DNA of 64,000 nt from NCBI RefSeq assembly GCF_021130785.1, contig NC_060213.1:69057501-69121500 (forward strand). The letters run 5' to 3'. Shown in pieces: positions 12,707 through 22,230 of the stretch (position 1 is the stretch's first letter; each line of letters opens with the position of its first letter). The translations under genes and the position numbers were made by a program. Source of the stretch: Homalodisca vitripennis. Taxonomy: Eukaryota > Arthropoda > Insecta > Hemiptera > Cicadellidae. The notes under the pieces are model-generated. The model did no database searches. It had not been told where the DNA came from and was given only the letters and a program-made list of their open reading frames with translations.

Positions 12707-15595
12707 TTACTTGTAAGGTTGGGTGGGGCACAAAAATTCAGAGAGTGAGTAAAAACAGTTTTTCACAAGAAAGTCTTTTAGTTTGTTTTTAAAAGATGCA
12801 AGTGAAGTGCTGGCTTTTAAATAATCTGGCAATCTGTTATAAATTGTAGGTCCTAAATATTCTATTGATTTGCGGAACATATTGTTACTATGGTGGGGTA
12901 CTGTTAAACTATTTTTATTTCTGGTGGGATATATATGATTGTGGGTAGGAAAATCGGTAATGTGTTTAAAAGTGTAAATTGATACAGAATAGATAAAAAT
13001 GGAGGGGAGGGTTAGTATACGTTCTTGGTGAAACACTTGCCTACAGCTCTCCAGGCCCCTCAACCCAAACACTAAACGAATAGCCCTCTTTTGCAATTTG
13101 AATACTCTTTGTAACAGAGAAGATGAAGCAGTTCCCCATGACATTATGCCATATGACATCACAGAGGAAAAGTAACCATCATATACCATTTTCAGTGCAC
13201 TACTTTTCAGAAAATTTGAAAGACATCTCAAGGAAAACAATATCGAGTTGAGCTTAGAGCAAAGGGCCTCCACATGCTGACGCCAAGAAAAACCAGCATC
13301 CAGATGAACGCCCAAGAAACATACTGAATCAACCTCAATGATGTCAACCTCGTCTAAAGCAATAAAACCCTTAGAAACTGTCTGAGATCGAAAGTGAAGA
13401 ATGGATGTTTTGTCAACATTGAGGAATAAATTGTTGCGAATGAACCAAGAGTTCATTTTTTCGATTGTAGTGTTTAATTGAAGATTTAACGCTATTGAAG
13501 AGTCTGCCCGAACAATGACCGTGGTGTCATCAGCATATTGAGTGACGCGAGCCTCAGGGACACAAGAGCTTAAGTCGTTTACATATAAGGCAAAGAGAAG
13601 AGGTCCCAAGATAGAACCTTGAGGAACACCCATGGAGACCTCAACGAAATCTGACTGTGCCGTACCAAAGGAGTTGGTAACCTGGACACTCTGGTAACGA
13701 TTTGAAAGGTAGGACCTGAACCACAGCAGGGGACAACCTCTGATGCCGTAGAGTTCAAGCTTATTAAGGAGTTTCAGATGGTTAACTGTATCAAACGCTC
13801 TCGTGAGGTCGCAAAAAACACCAGCTACGTGATTCTGATTGTTAAGATGAGTAAATACATATTTGGAAAATTGGGCAATAGCATCGGTGGTGGATTTAGA
13901 AGGAACAAATCCAAATTGGGTGTCACTCAGAATGGAATTTCTGATTAGAAAGTCTGTTAGTCTAACATGAGTGAGACGTTCGAAGACTTTGCTGATGGTT
14001 GGTAAAATTGATATGGGACGATACTGTTGAGGCGAAGACCTACTGCCTTTCTTGAAAACCGGAATGACCTTAGAGAGCTTCATATCCGATGGAAACTTCC
14101 CCTGAAGAACTGAGTTGTTGAACAATTGAGTTAAAGGAGGGCTCAAGGGTGAAGCAACCCGTCTAATTACTGAAGGACACATTCCAAAAACGTCAGGTGT
14201 TGAACTGGTTTTCAAAGATGAAATAGTATTGAACATTTCATGGAGCGTTGTTGGGGCTATGAAGAAACTTGATGGACAGTGGTGTATTTTAGAAGAGCTG
14301 TTAGTGCAACTATTTGTTCCGTTTATGGTTCTAGCCAGTGGGGCACTCATAAAAAAATTGTTAAACATTTCAGCGATATGACGTGGGTCAGAGACTGCAG
14401 CTCCATTATCTTGTAGCTCCTGAATATGTCTTTTCCTATCTGTTTGCTTTCCAGAGTTTTCAGACACTATGTTCCATACAGTTTTGGCAACATTCTTACT
14501 CTTATTCAGACGGCTTTCGATCTGAGATGTTTTCAGAGATGAAATTAGTAACTTGTAGTTTCTCTTATTGACCTTATACAATATCCTATGCTGTTCAGAA
14601 GGATAGTCACGCTGCAAAATATACAGGTCCTTGAGATGTTCTCTGGCCAAGAGAACTTCTCCTGTCAACCAACCAGGCCTTTGACGTTTTTTACGCTTCG
14701 ATGTGACTAAAGGAAAGGCCTGGTTAAAGCAGGATGATACTTGACTGAGGAATAACGAGTATTGGTCATTTATGTCCTCGTATAAGAAAATATTATCCCA
14801 ATCAACTGAATCTAAAAGTTCATAAAGAACATTAATATTTCTGTCTGAGAAAACTCGGTAAGGGGCAGAGTTACACCCCTTAGATGTAATTGACTGAATT
14901 ACGGCTGTAACAAGCTGTGCTTCATGATCGGACAAACAGGAAGGGACCACCTCAGCTCTCACATGGTCAGGCTCGATATTAGTTAAAATATTATCGATGC
15001 ATGAACCTCCTGTTGGTGATGGGCGGGTCAATGATGAAATCTGAGCTCTAATTGAAAAACTTTGAAAAATGTCGGAAAATAGTAAAAACTGCCTGTCATA
15101 TTGCCTATCAAAATGAACATTGAAATCCCCACAGACAAATATCCTCAGATCAGGTTTATGTAGGGTTCTAAGCGATTCCTCAAAACATTTCAAAAACAAT
15201 GAAAAATCGCCCTGGGGGGATCTGTAAATAGTGATGATAGTGGTGTTTAATTCAACTATGTGAATGGTGACGGATTCAAAATTAAGTTCTGAGTTCAGGT
15301 GAGAGGTAACCTGCTTTTCCACAACGGTATACGAAAAAGAATCACTGACCAGAGCACATACTCCGCCCCTGATCCTATCAGACCTGCAGAAGCCACCTGC
15401 CACCCAATAGCCCTGAACACTCAGCGCAGCAAAGTTGTTTTTAGATAGCCAGTGCTCGGTTACACAAGCAATGTCGACATTCCTACTGTGTAGCAGAGCT
15501 TCTAAAGGACCAGTTTTGTTGGAAATTGATTGAATGTTTTGGTGCAGAATCTTGATAGGCGGAGTCTGTTGGACTGACTCTATAAAAAAGAGTTG
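12707..15595 (-). CDS. LINE ORF2: AP endonuclease / reverse transcriptase
   Basis: The protein nicks target DNA and copies the element RNA. Open frame begins just after a TAG at 15596-15598; if reached by frameshifting, the first ORF2 codon is at 15583-15581. The endonuclease N-terminus is encoded upstream of 15403 (HQN then TEHW), followed by GDFN and SDH about 92-95 and 158-160 residues after the GTG at 15403. The RT domain follows, about 435-690 on the same scale, with AFD, MGVPQGSILGPLLF and the catalytic YADD (623-626). A conserved C-terminal region ends the 962-codon frame. There is no ATG until residue 346 after the GTG, so AUG initiation would lose the whole endonuclease. The frame is uninterrupted. 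Confidence 0.93.
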   Translation of the reverse strand, partial: QLFFIESVQQTPPIKILHQNIQSISNKTGPLEALLHSRNVDIACVTEHWLSKNNFAALSVQGYWVAGGFCRSDRIRGGVCALVSDSFSYTVVEKQVTSHLNSELNFESVTIHIVELNTTIITIYRSPQGDFSLFLKCFEESLRTLHKPDLRIFVCGDFNVHFDRQYDRQFLLFSDIFQSFSIRAQISSLTRPSPTGGSCIDNILTNIEPDHVRAEVVPSCLSDHEAQLVTAVIQSITSKGCNSAPYRVFSDRNINVLYELLDSVDWDNIFLYEDINDQYSLFLSQVSSCFNQAFPLVTSKRKKRQRPGWLTGEVLLAREHLKDLYILQRDYPSEQHRILYKVNKRNYKLLISSLKTSQIESRLNKSKNVAKTVWNIVSENSGKQTDRKRHIQELQDNGAAVSDPRHIAEMFNNFFMSAPLARTINGTNSCTNSSSKIHHCPSSFFIAPTTLHEMFNTISSLKTSSTPDVFGMCPSVIRRVASPLSPPLTQLFNNSVLQGKFPSDMKLSKVIPVFKKGSRSSPQQYRPISILPTISKVFERLTHVRLTDFLIRNSILSDTQFGFVPSKSTTDAIAQFSKYVFTHLNNQNHVAGVFCDLTRAFDTVNHLKLLNKLELYGIRGCPLLWFRSYLSNRYQSVQVTNSFGTAQSDFVEVSMGVPQGSILGPLLFALYVNDLSSCVPEARVTQYADDTTVIVRADSSIALNLQLNTTIEKMNSWFIRNNLFLNVDKTSILHFRSQTVSKGFIALDEVDIIEVDSVCFLGVHLDAGFSWRQHVEALCSKLNSILFSLRCLSNFLKSSALKMVYDGYFSSVMSYGIMSWGTASSSLLQRVFKLQKRAIRLVFGLRGLESCRQVFHQERILTLPSIFIYSVSIYTFKHITDFPTHNHIYPTRNKNSLTVPHHSNNMFRKSIEYLGPTIYNRLPDYLKASTSLASFKNKLKDFLVKNCFYSLSEFLCPTQPYK

Positions 15596-17999
15596 CTAGT
15601 ATCCGAGAACATTGGCGAGGCCGACGGAAGAGCCATGGGGTCAATTTGCTCCTTGTCAGAACAAGAGATGGTTGTGAGTGTGGTATTATAGGGAGTTGAT
15701 GCAGAAGAAGACAGGTCAGACAGAGGATATGATGTGTCAGGTGAAGAGCTGGTAAAGGTACTGGGACTGGAGGCAGTTTGACAATTGTTTTGGTATGGTA
15801 TAAAATTTGATCCGGGGTGGCCCCTCAACTGCTGCTCAGGAAACAATGCATTCAGCCACTTAGATAGTTTAACACCAAAAAGACTCTTGCCTGCTTTACT
15901 TAGATGCTTGCCACTCTTTGCAAAGAGCCTCTTGGCCAGGAAGTGATTTAAAAGAACCAGAGGGGTTTTAGTTGTTACTGACAGAGAAATGTACATATTG
16001 TTGACACACTCTATCTCAAAGGCTTTTGCAGGATGCTGTTTCAGCAGTTGAGGTACTTCGGTAAGAACTATTTTACATGAAAAAGTATTAATTATATGTA
16101 ACAACATTCCCTTAACCTTTAAACAGTGACCAAGGCTTGTATTGTTAGTGCCTCCAACAATTATAACAATGTCATTTTCATTAAAAGCTTTCCTACAACT
16201 GCTTAGCTTCGAAAGAACAAATGCCATAGGGGCGCCTGGGTAGCAATGTTCGAAAACCTCTGCATTTTTTAAAAGGGGCTGTAATGTTTCCTTAAGATCC
16301 CTGGAGTGACTATCGCCATAAATATGAATTTTACACTTTGGTGTCAGTCCGGGCTCATTAGACAAAACAGCTTTGTCCCATGGGGTATTACTGGTTGGTG
16401 ATGCTTTGTTTAGTATTACTTTACTAGAGTTTCCATTAAGAGCTATTGTTTTATTGTATTTAGAGACATATGATTTGGCATTTTTTATCAACTCAAAACC
16501 ACAACTAAAACTGTCTTTTTGTTGCTTACAATTTTTTTCTTCAAACGAAATGTTTTGGTTACTGAGGACTTTGTCAAGGCTGTTACAAAAATCAAGAGCA
16601 CAAGTACTGTTGACTCCTCGCAGGGAATCTAAGTGAACATACTTGCCCTCAACCCTGTTCAAAATAATCAGGCTCCAGTGAGTGCCCTCACTGTTACAGT
16701 GTGATTGTAAATTTTGCGTGGAACCATGCTTAGGAGGCAAAGTAGAGTTACTTATGGGGGCTAGCAAGAGTTTAAAATTAGAACCTGTAATAAAGGAGGG
16801 CTGAGACTGAGAGTAAAGAAACCTAATATCAAGGCACTCAGCCGGTGACAACACTAGTACCTCGTCAGAATTCAGGTCCCTGATACCATCCCAAACCTCC
16901 TCATCACTCAGCCAAGTGGTTCGTTTAAATCTAGAGTTCCCAGTCTTTGGCAAGTTTTTATTCCTCGAACTCATGCTTTGGGCACCGTTCAAGGTTGAGC
17001 CGGAGGAAGGCGGCGGGACAGGACACCGCAGCCCAACAGGCGCCACAGACGGTGGGTGGAAAGGTAAATCAGTCTGCGTCGCTGTAGAACTCAGAGTCAC
17101 TGGCAGGGGATGCTGATGCTGGCAACCATCATCATGAACCACGCTGGACTGCGGATGGAAAGGTAACTCAGTCTGCGTCGCAGTAGAATTCAGAGTCACT
17201 GGCAGGGGATGCTGATGCTGGCAACCATCATCATGAACCACGCTGGACTGCGGATGGAAAGGTAACTCAGTCTGCGTCGCAGTAGAATTCAGAGTCACTG
17301 GCAGGGGATGCTGATGCTGGCAACCATCATCATGAACCACGCTGGACTGCGGATGGAAAGGTAACTCAGTCTGCGTCGCAGTAGAATTCAGAGTCACTGG
17401 CAGGGGATGCTGATGCTGGCAACCATCATCATGAACCACGCTGGACTGCGGATGGAAAGGTAACTCAGTCTGCGTCGCAGTAGAATTCAGAGTCACTGGC
17501 AGGGGATGCTGATGCTGGCAACCATCATCATGAACCACGCTGGATTGCGGATGGAAAGGTAACTCGGTCTGCGTCGCAATAGAATTCAGAGTTACTGGCA
17601 GGGGATGCAGGCAACCATCGTCATGACCCACACTGGATTGTGATGCCGTAAGACCAGCGATCATCTCCTGAGCCCTCTCCAACTCAAGAGTCAGACGCTG
17701 AATCTCGTCTACAAGGGAAGACTGTGCAGACCTCAAGACCTGCAGTTTATGTACCAGGTCGTCCTTAGATTCCAAAAACAAAGAATCTGTCTCCGTGAAC
17801 GCATTTCTGGTGTCTTTCTTAATGATCAGCTGGGAGATTAGAGGCGAGAGGGGCAAATCAGAATCTCTCACAGAAGTCCGACAAGGAGACGGTGTAAGAG
17901 TGACTGTGCGGATGGTGGCCGGGTGCGGGCCACTGTGACGGTCATCGTGGTGCAGAACTTCGTCTCGTTGGTCTTCACAGCAGCATTACAAGTACGGGC
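15580..17999 (-). CDS. LINE ORF1: coiled coil, TQT repeats, Ulp1-like protease, SGNH domain
   Basis: Counting from the GTG at 17871 (763 codons): a coiled coil at about 31-75; one degenerate and five good copies of a 33-residue His/Cys-rich repeat at 79-274, each with TQT; a Ulp1/C48-like cysteine-peptidase domain at about 332-472 with H398 (THWSL), D415 (HLDSL), Q450/451 and C457 (SFSCGFE); and an SGNH-hydrolase domain at about 513-680 with GDS (S521), GGTNN (N576) and KHLSKAGK (H656). A Ser/Thr-rich tail ends at the slippery site. The frame is open up to 17999 but has no ATG before residue 70. The natural start is therefore probably the FLYWCH ATG at 18113, now one frame off. ORF1 proteins bind element RNA and act as cofactors; protease or esterase activity is inferred. 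Confidence 0.85.
15581..15591 (-). promoter_or_regulatory. Predicted -1 frameshift site (U UUU UUA) at ORF1 stop
   Basis: On the minus strand the ORF1 codons are TCT TTT TTA TAG. The heptamer T TTT TTA (15589 to 15583) is in the exact X XXY YYZ register and is followed at once by the ORF1 stop (15582-15580). ORF2 is in the -1 frame and its open stretch begins only 6 nt upstream of the heptamer. U UUU UUA is a known slippery sequence. A weak 5-bp GAGTC/GACTC stem follows after 2 nt, so a strong stimulator is not obvious. Confidence 0.75.
17050..17637 (-). repeat. 99-bp coding repeats in LINE ORF1
   Basis: The word ATCATCATGAACC recurs on the plus strand at 17129, 17228, 17327, 17426 and 17525, an exact 99-bp period, with a degenerate sixth copy near 17613. 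Internal copies look identical at the DNA level, which points to recent amplification or homogenisation. Each encodes 33 residues containing HDDGCQHQH and ATQTEL. Confidence 0.95.
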
Positions 18000-18113
18000 A
18001 AGGCATCGCCACGTCACATCACCATTTTTTGTTGTATATGCTTCTCGGTATTTATATTTGCCGATAACCACACAGGGTTTCCCTTTATTAGTTTGTTCAA
18101 TTGTAAGAGTCAT
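17868..18113 (-). pseudogene. FLYWCH zinc finger, N-terminal part of ORF1 (frame-broken)
   Basis: From the ATG at 18113 the frame encodes a FLYWCH-type finger: a KYKYREAY block, then TWRC and RTC carrying the metal-binding cysteines. The matching His-rich end (HHDDRHSGPH) is not in this frame. It lies in the ORF1 frame, which opens at 17999. The switch is therefore between about 17955 and 17980 and equals a 1-nt deletion. No slippery heptamer is seen there, so a mutation in this copy is likelier than programmed shifting. FLYWCH domains bind DNA or protein and occur in several transposon proteins; here it would be the first ORF1 domain. Confidence 0.7.
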
Positions 18114-18555
18114 TTTATTTATTGAGATGATATAATTAGGTAATAAAATCAATTTCTTGAAGTAAATAAAATCAGTCAGTAGTATATTTGCGAATGGTGT
18201 GAAATTTCCCGTGAATATTTAATAACAGAGTGAACTCAGGCAGGAACAGCAATATGCAGCCTGCATTAGTAAAAGGGCAAACTGCAAGGCAGGCGAGCAG
18301 CAGTGTAGCAGCGGAAAATTGAAGGCGCAACGGGCGACACTCGCAGCGGGCAGGTAAGCCTCGGCACACTCTTGACAGCGGTTAGTGACACAGACAGGCA
18401 GCGTGTGGCAGCAGGGATATTTAGGCGGCGGCGGCAGGCAGCGGCTGCTCGGTTGGTAGTTGCGCACAGTGGCTGCGCTCAGGCTGGAACTGCTCGTACT
18501 TGTGTCGGCTGATATTGCCACTGTACCGGTTAGGTTAGGTACGACGGTGCACATT
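18114..18555 (-). other. LINE 5' leader / internal promoter region
   Basis: This is noticeably richer in G/C than its surroundings and lies directly upstream of the FLYWCH ATG, as expected for a LINE 5' UTR with an internal promoter. It includes a CCTAACCTAACC word at 18528-18540 (minus strand), common in insect promoter-like DNA. The exact 5' end is not defined. Confidence 0.5.
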
Positions 18556-18731
18556 TAGCTACTTACAGTATTGTCCAGTATGCACCGCATGCAAACGCCC
18601 CACCGAATCACAAATAAGCGTTTTAACATAACAACCGTAATATCACAATCGAACAAAAGGTAATTTGAATAAAAAAACATTAGACCCACATTACGACCGT
18701 CAATCCTCCGCAGACCAGCTTGAATTGATTG

Positions 18732-19007
18732 TCAAACGTCACAAGCTATGATGAGGTCTGGGAAAGCAGACCGTAGAAGCGGTACAGCTTGGACAACTGG
18801 ATTATTCTGTGAATCAGCACTGATTCCAATTGCATCCTTAGAGAGCCCTGTTATTACTCCAAAAAGCAGAACACTTTTTAAACCCTTGTCCACTAAAGGT
18901 TTTAGTTCAGGTACGATTCTGTTTACTCCGTATCTATATACTCCTGGCATACTGTCTATTTCTACCTTTGCGTCTTCCACATCTCTTTTTACTAAGGCTA
19001 TTTTGGT
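18732..19007 (-). pseudogene. ALAD: ALAD (porphobilinogen synthase) coding fragment
   Basis: The frame encodes about 80 residues typical of delta-aminolevulinate dehydratase, the second haem-synthesis enzyme: SMPGVYRYGVNR, LKSVLLFGV, ADSQNNPV and LIIACDV. In the family the last motif precedes the CLCPYT active-site region, which is missing. A TGA follows ACDV at 18732 and a TAA lies upstream at 19008-19010, so this is one exon-sized piece. It has the LINE's orientation and lies between the LINE leader and the right-hand target duplication. A real exon is possible, but the flanking sequences are weak splice sites and repeat A resumes 130 bp away. A captured or retrotransposed fragment is favoured. 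Confidence 0.7.
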
Positions 19008-19132
19008 TTAATTGATATACAACTATGGAACTTGATATTTCTTGTTTTGTCTTGGGTAACACTTCGACCTTAACCAACCTCACTGCATTAATTTCCCATC
19101 GGACCTTGAAAACTTTGCAACGGTCGCACTAC

Positions 19133-19137
19133 TTACC
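19133..19137. repeat. Candidate target-site duplication, right (TTACC)
   Basis: Pairs with 12543-12547. Sequence from 19138 onward continues repeat copy A. Confidence 0.65.
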
Positions 19138-19212
19138 CTGACTTTTCACAATCTAATCTAAAATAAATCCCAATATATCGATCCCAAAATTTTCATTTAA
19201 GTTTTAATAAAA
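19138..19212. repeat. Dispersed repeat copy A, right part
   Basis: Matches 30455-30536 of copy B (ACTTYTCACAATCTAATC, then CCCAAAATTTTCATTTAA). It shows that everything from 12548 to about 19132 was inserted into an older repeat. Confidence 0.85.
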
Positions 19213-19977
19213 AAAAAATCAATGTAGCTTTAAAAACGCTACGTTCCCTTAACCAAAGTGACTGTCCTCTACCAACTCTTTTGAATTATGAAAGGTATGC
19301 GCCGATTGCAAAAAGAAGAGAAACAAATTTAATTGACAATGTATAATGATTGGGGACCGAAAGAACTTCATTCCAAGATATAATATAAAAGTGCGTAATT
19401 ACCAACGTCATTGTAATCGTGGTATTAAACGTATTTTGGGCTCGATTAGCACTGGACATCATGTACACGCAAAATATGAGGTACTTCTGTATAACCATCA
19501 TTACAAGTAAAATACAGAGAACAAACAAATTTGATAGCTTTCAGTAAGAAACCGTTATCAGCAGTAAGTTCATATGTTGCAATGGCTCTTCAAACATTTG
19601 TTACTTCTGTAAAAGTTTGATCGACTAAATAGAATAAATCAATTTAAAATGGGATAATCCTTCATTTGGCATTATTTATTGAGTAAATTAAAACTTTCTG
19701 CACTTTTTCAGTTTACTAACTAGGCGAAATATAGTTGACATTAACTGAATTAAGAGCAGACTGCAATGTAGGCCTAGAGGTCTAATTAAGTAAACCAGCG
19801 TGACAATGTGGGAAGTGAACAGAATCTAACAACCCCGAGCACACACTCCGATCTCGTTGTTTGGAAGTGGTCACTCAGACTTCTGTTGAATAAAATGCAC
19901 ATACTCAACTCAGTTGGCGAGTATGTACTCAAACGATGAGTCGACCTATGACCTGCGAGTACCTCTCACAAATGCGA
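19213..19977. other. Unannotated DNA between repeat A and the second LINE
   Basis: No domain, RNA gene or repeat recognised. Confidence 0.4.
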
Positions 19978-21149
19978 TAGTGATAATAATAATAGTTTTA
20001 TTGCTTTCGAACATGTACATGTTATGACAGTTGTCAAGGAAGAAAATGAGCTAAAATTTTGGATTCGTACATGACATCTAGGTTACTTTCATACATACAA
20101 TTTGTTCCATCCATCCTACTGCTCATTCATTCGAATTTTCCACTCTAGCCCCAGCGTCAGTCAGCCAATCATGTGGTAACCCAAACATGTGCCATAAACT
20201 CTCGTCACTACTGTAAAAAGCTTTTGAGAGCAATGCGGTTTTCAGACGAGTTTAAATGCCTTAGGCAATGCGGAACTTTTTATGAAATTTGGAAGTTTTT
20301 TGACAAACTGAGCTCCTGCCTGAGAAGGCAAACGCTCATGTACTACCGTCCTGTGTCTCCCAGGTCAGTAGTTGTCCCTGCCTTTAGTCTCGTATGAGTG
20401 TATATTACTACCTCTAATGTGATTGCATTTTAAACTGAAAAACAGAGACGTCTCTAGAATGTAGAGGCAGGGTAACGTCAACAGTTTTAGATTTCTGAAT
20501 GCTGGTCTGCACGACTCTCTCCATTAAAGTTTTCCAATTTTTCGAACGGCTTTTTTATGGAGTGTAAAAACAAGAGAAATATGTACTTGTACAACCTGCC
20601 CACATGACCACTCCGGATGACAGGTGGGGGTATATCAATCCATAATAAGCCGTCATCAGTACCTGAGTTGGGTAGTATTTGGATAGCTGCCTCTAAACAT
20701 CAATGTCTGAGGACAATTTTGAACAAACGTTGTCTACATGACTATCCCATGTCAACCCTGGATCAAGGTGTATTCCAAGGAATTTAGTCAAGTTGACTTC
20801 TTCGATCTCTGTCCCCTCCAAAATCACTATCGGACTTTGATCAGAGACGGACGGCTACAAACGAAATTGAAGAAACACCAATTTTGACAGGTTTTTTTAA
20901 GATTGAGCTCATTGAAATGTTGAATTAAGTTGTTGAGCTCAGTGAATGTTATCATTTCAAGTTGTGTGTTGATTTTCCTTTGAAACAGAGAGTCGTGTCA
21001 TCGGCATACTGGTCTATTCGTCCTTGGTGCAAGGATGATCCAGCGTCGTTGACATACAATAGAAAGAGTAGCAGACTGAGAATGGAGCCCTGAGGAACCC
21101 AACAACCCAGCTCACTCCCTACCGACCGTACGTCAGAAATTTTTACGAA

Positions 21150-21416
21150 TTATGTTTTATTACTGAGATACGATTCAAGCCACAAGAGTGGCACTCCTCG
21201 CATCCCGTAATACTCCAGTCTGTGAATTAGGGTGTTGTGATCAACGCAGTCAAATGTATTAGATAAATCAAGCAACACAATAAGTGTGTCTCTATGATTT
21301 TCAATTCCTTCTACTATCATCTCAACCAGCCCAACGACTGCGTCTATTGCCAACTTCCTACTTCGGAAACCGAACTGGTTTGATGATAGTAAGTTGTGTT
21401 TTTCCAAAACATTCAA
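21150..21416 (-). pseudogene. LINE reverse-transcriptase fragment
   Basis: Eighty-eight open codons with RT blocks: NQFGFR, LLDLSNTFDCVDH and YYGMRGVPLLW followed by SYLSN. The YADD block follows downstream only as broken sequence. Part of the truncated LINE. Confidence 0.85.
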
Positions 21417-22230
21417 GAGTCCACTGAAAAAGATATTTTCAAAACCTTTACTAAAAACTGATAAAATTGAGTTGGGACGATAATTTTAAACTAAATTGGG
21501 ATCACCTTTTTGGAATATCTGGGTGATTTTGGCTTTTTTAAGAGAAGATGGAAATATCCTGAGCGAAGAGAGAGATTTATCAAATGTTCAAGCGGCCTCG
21601 ACAGGTGCTGTGCACATTGCTTAAGGAAGCCACGTCGAAACATGATTCAAATCGTTTGATTTTTTTTTAAGAATATCTCTAATCACTCTGGCAATTTCCT
21701 CTTCTGTAGTAGGGGCCAGAGCCATGGAAGCTGCTGGGTTCCGTACCGTAGTGGAATGTGGCTGGTGCTGCTTTAGACTGAATCCTTGGTCAGCACAAAC
21801 AGATGCAAATAAATTATTGAAAGTTTTCGCGACTTTGGCTGCATCATCGTTTCCAATCTGAAGCTCAATTTGTCTTTCGGTTGCTGGACTTTTATTTTTG
21901 ATGATAGGCCATGCCGTTTTTTAAACATTATTTGACGTGAGAAACTTTATGGTGACGTCATATGCTTTTGCAGCTCTAATCACCTTTTTATAAATCCGCT
22001 TGTAATTTGTAAACAAAAGTGTTTAAAGCCTCGTCACTCGAGTGCTTGTTGATTTCAGAGTAAAAAGGTAATTTCTGTCTTGAAACAAAAATGCCTCTTA
22101 TATCCATTCACATTTTTTTATTGAAGCCTTTGATGGATGGTTTTTAGGGGACAGCTCACGTTCAGATGAAAAGAAAATTGTCTTCAAAATTGAACTCAAC
22201 GGGATCTCTAAAATTTAGGCAGTTCCAACT

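Larger units (their letters stand above)
12548..18720 (-). mobile_element. Nearly complete CR1/Jockey-clade LINE (non-LTR retrotransposon)
   Basis: A minus-strand element with, 5' to 3', a G/C-richer leader, ORF1, ORF2 (AP-type endonuclease plus reverse transcriptase) and a 3' end of short ATTTG repeats after an AATAAA. Domain order and an SGNH-esterase domain in ORF1 are known CR1-group features. The 5' boundary is uncertain, between about 18555 and 18720, because an ALAD-like fragment follows directly. One indel breaks the ORF1 N-terminus; otherwise both ORFs are open. It would transpose by target-primed reverse transcription. Confidence 0.88.

Noticed and set aside
18528..18540. TTAGG-type telomeric repeat
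   Set aside because: Only two units are present, inside the LINE leader; far too short for telomeric DNA.
18732..18980. Functional ALAD gene
   Set aside because: Only about 80 residues are present, stops flank both ends, and the active-site regions are absent from the window.
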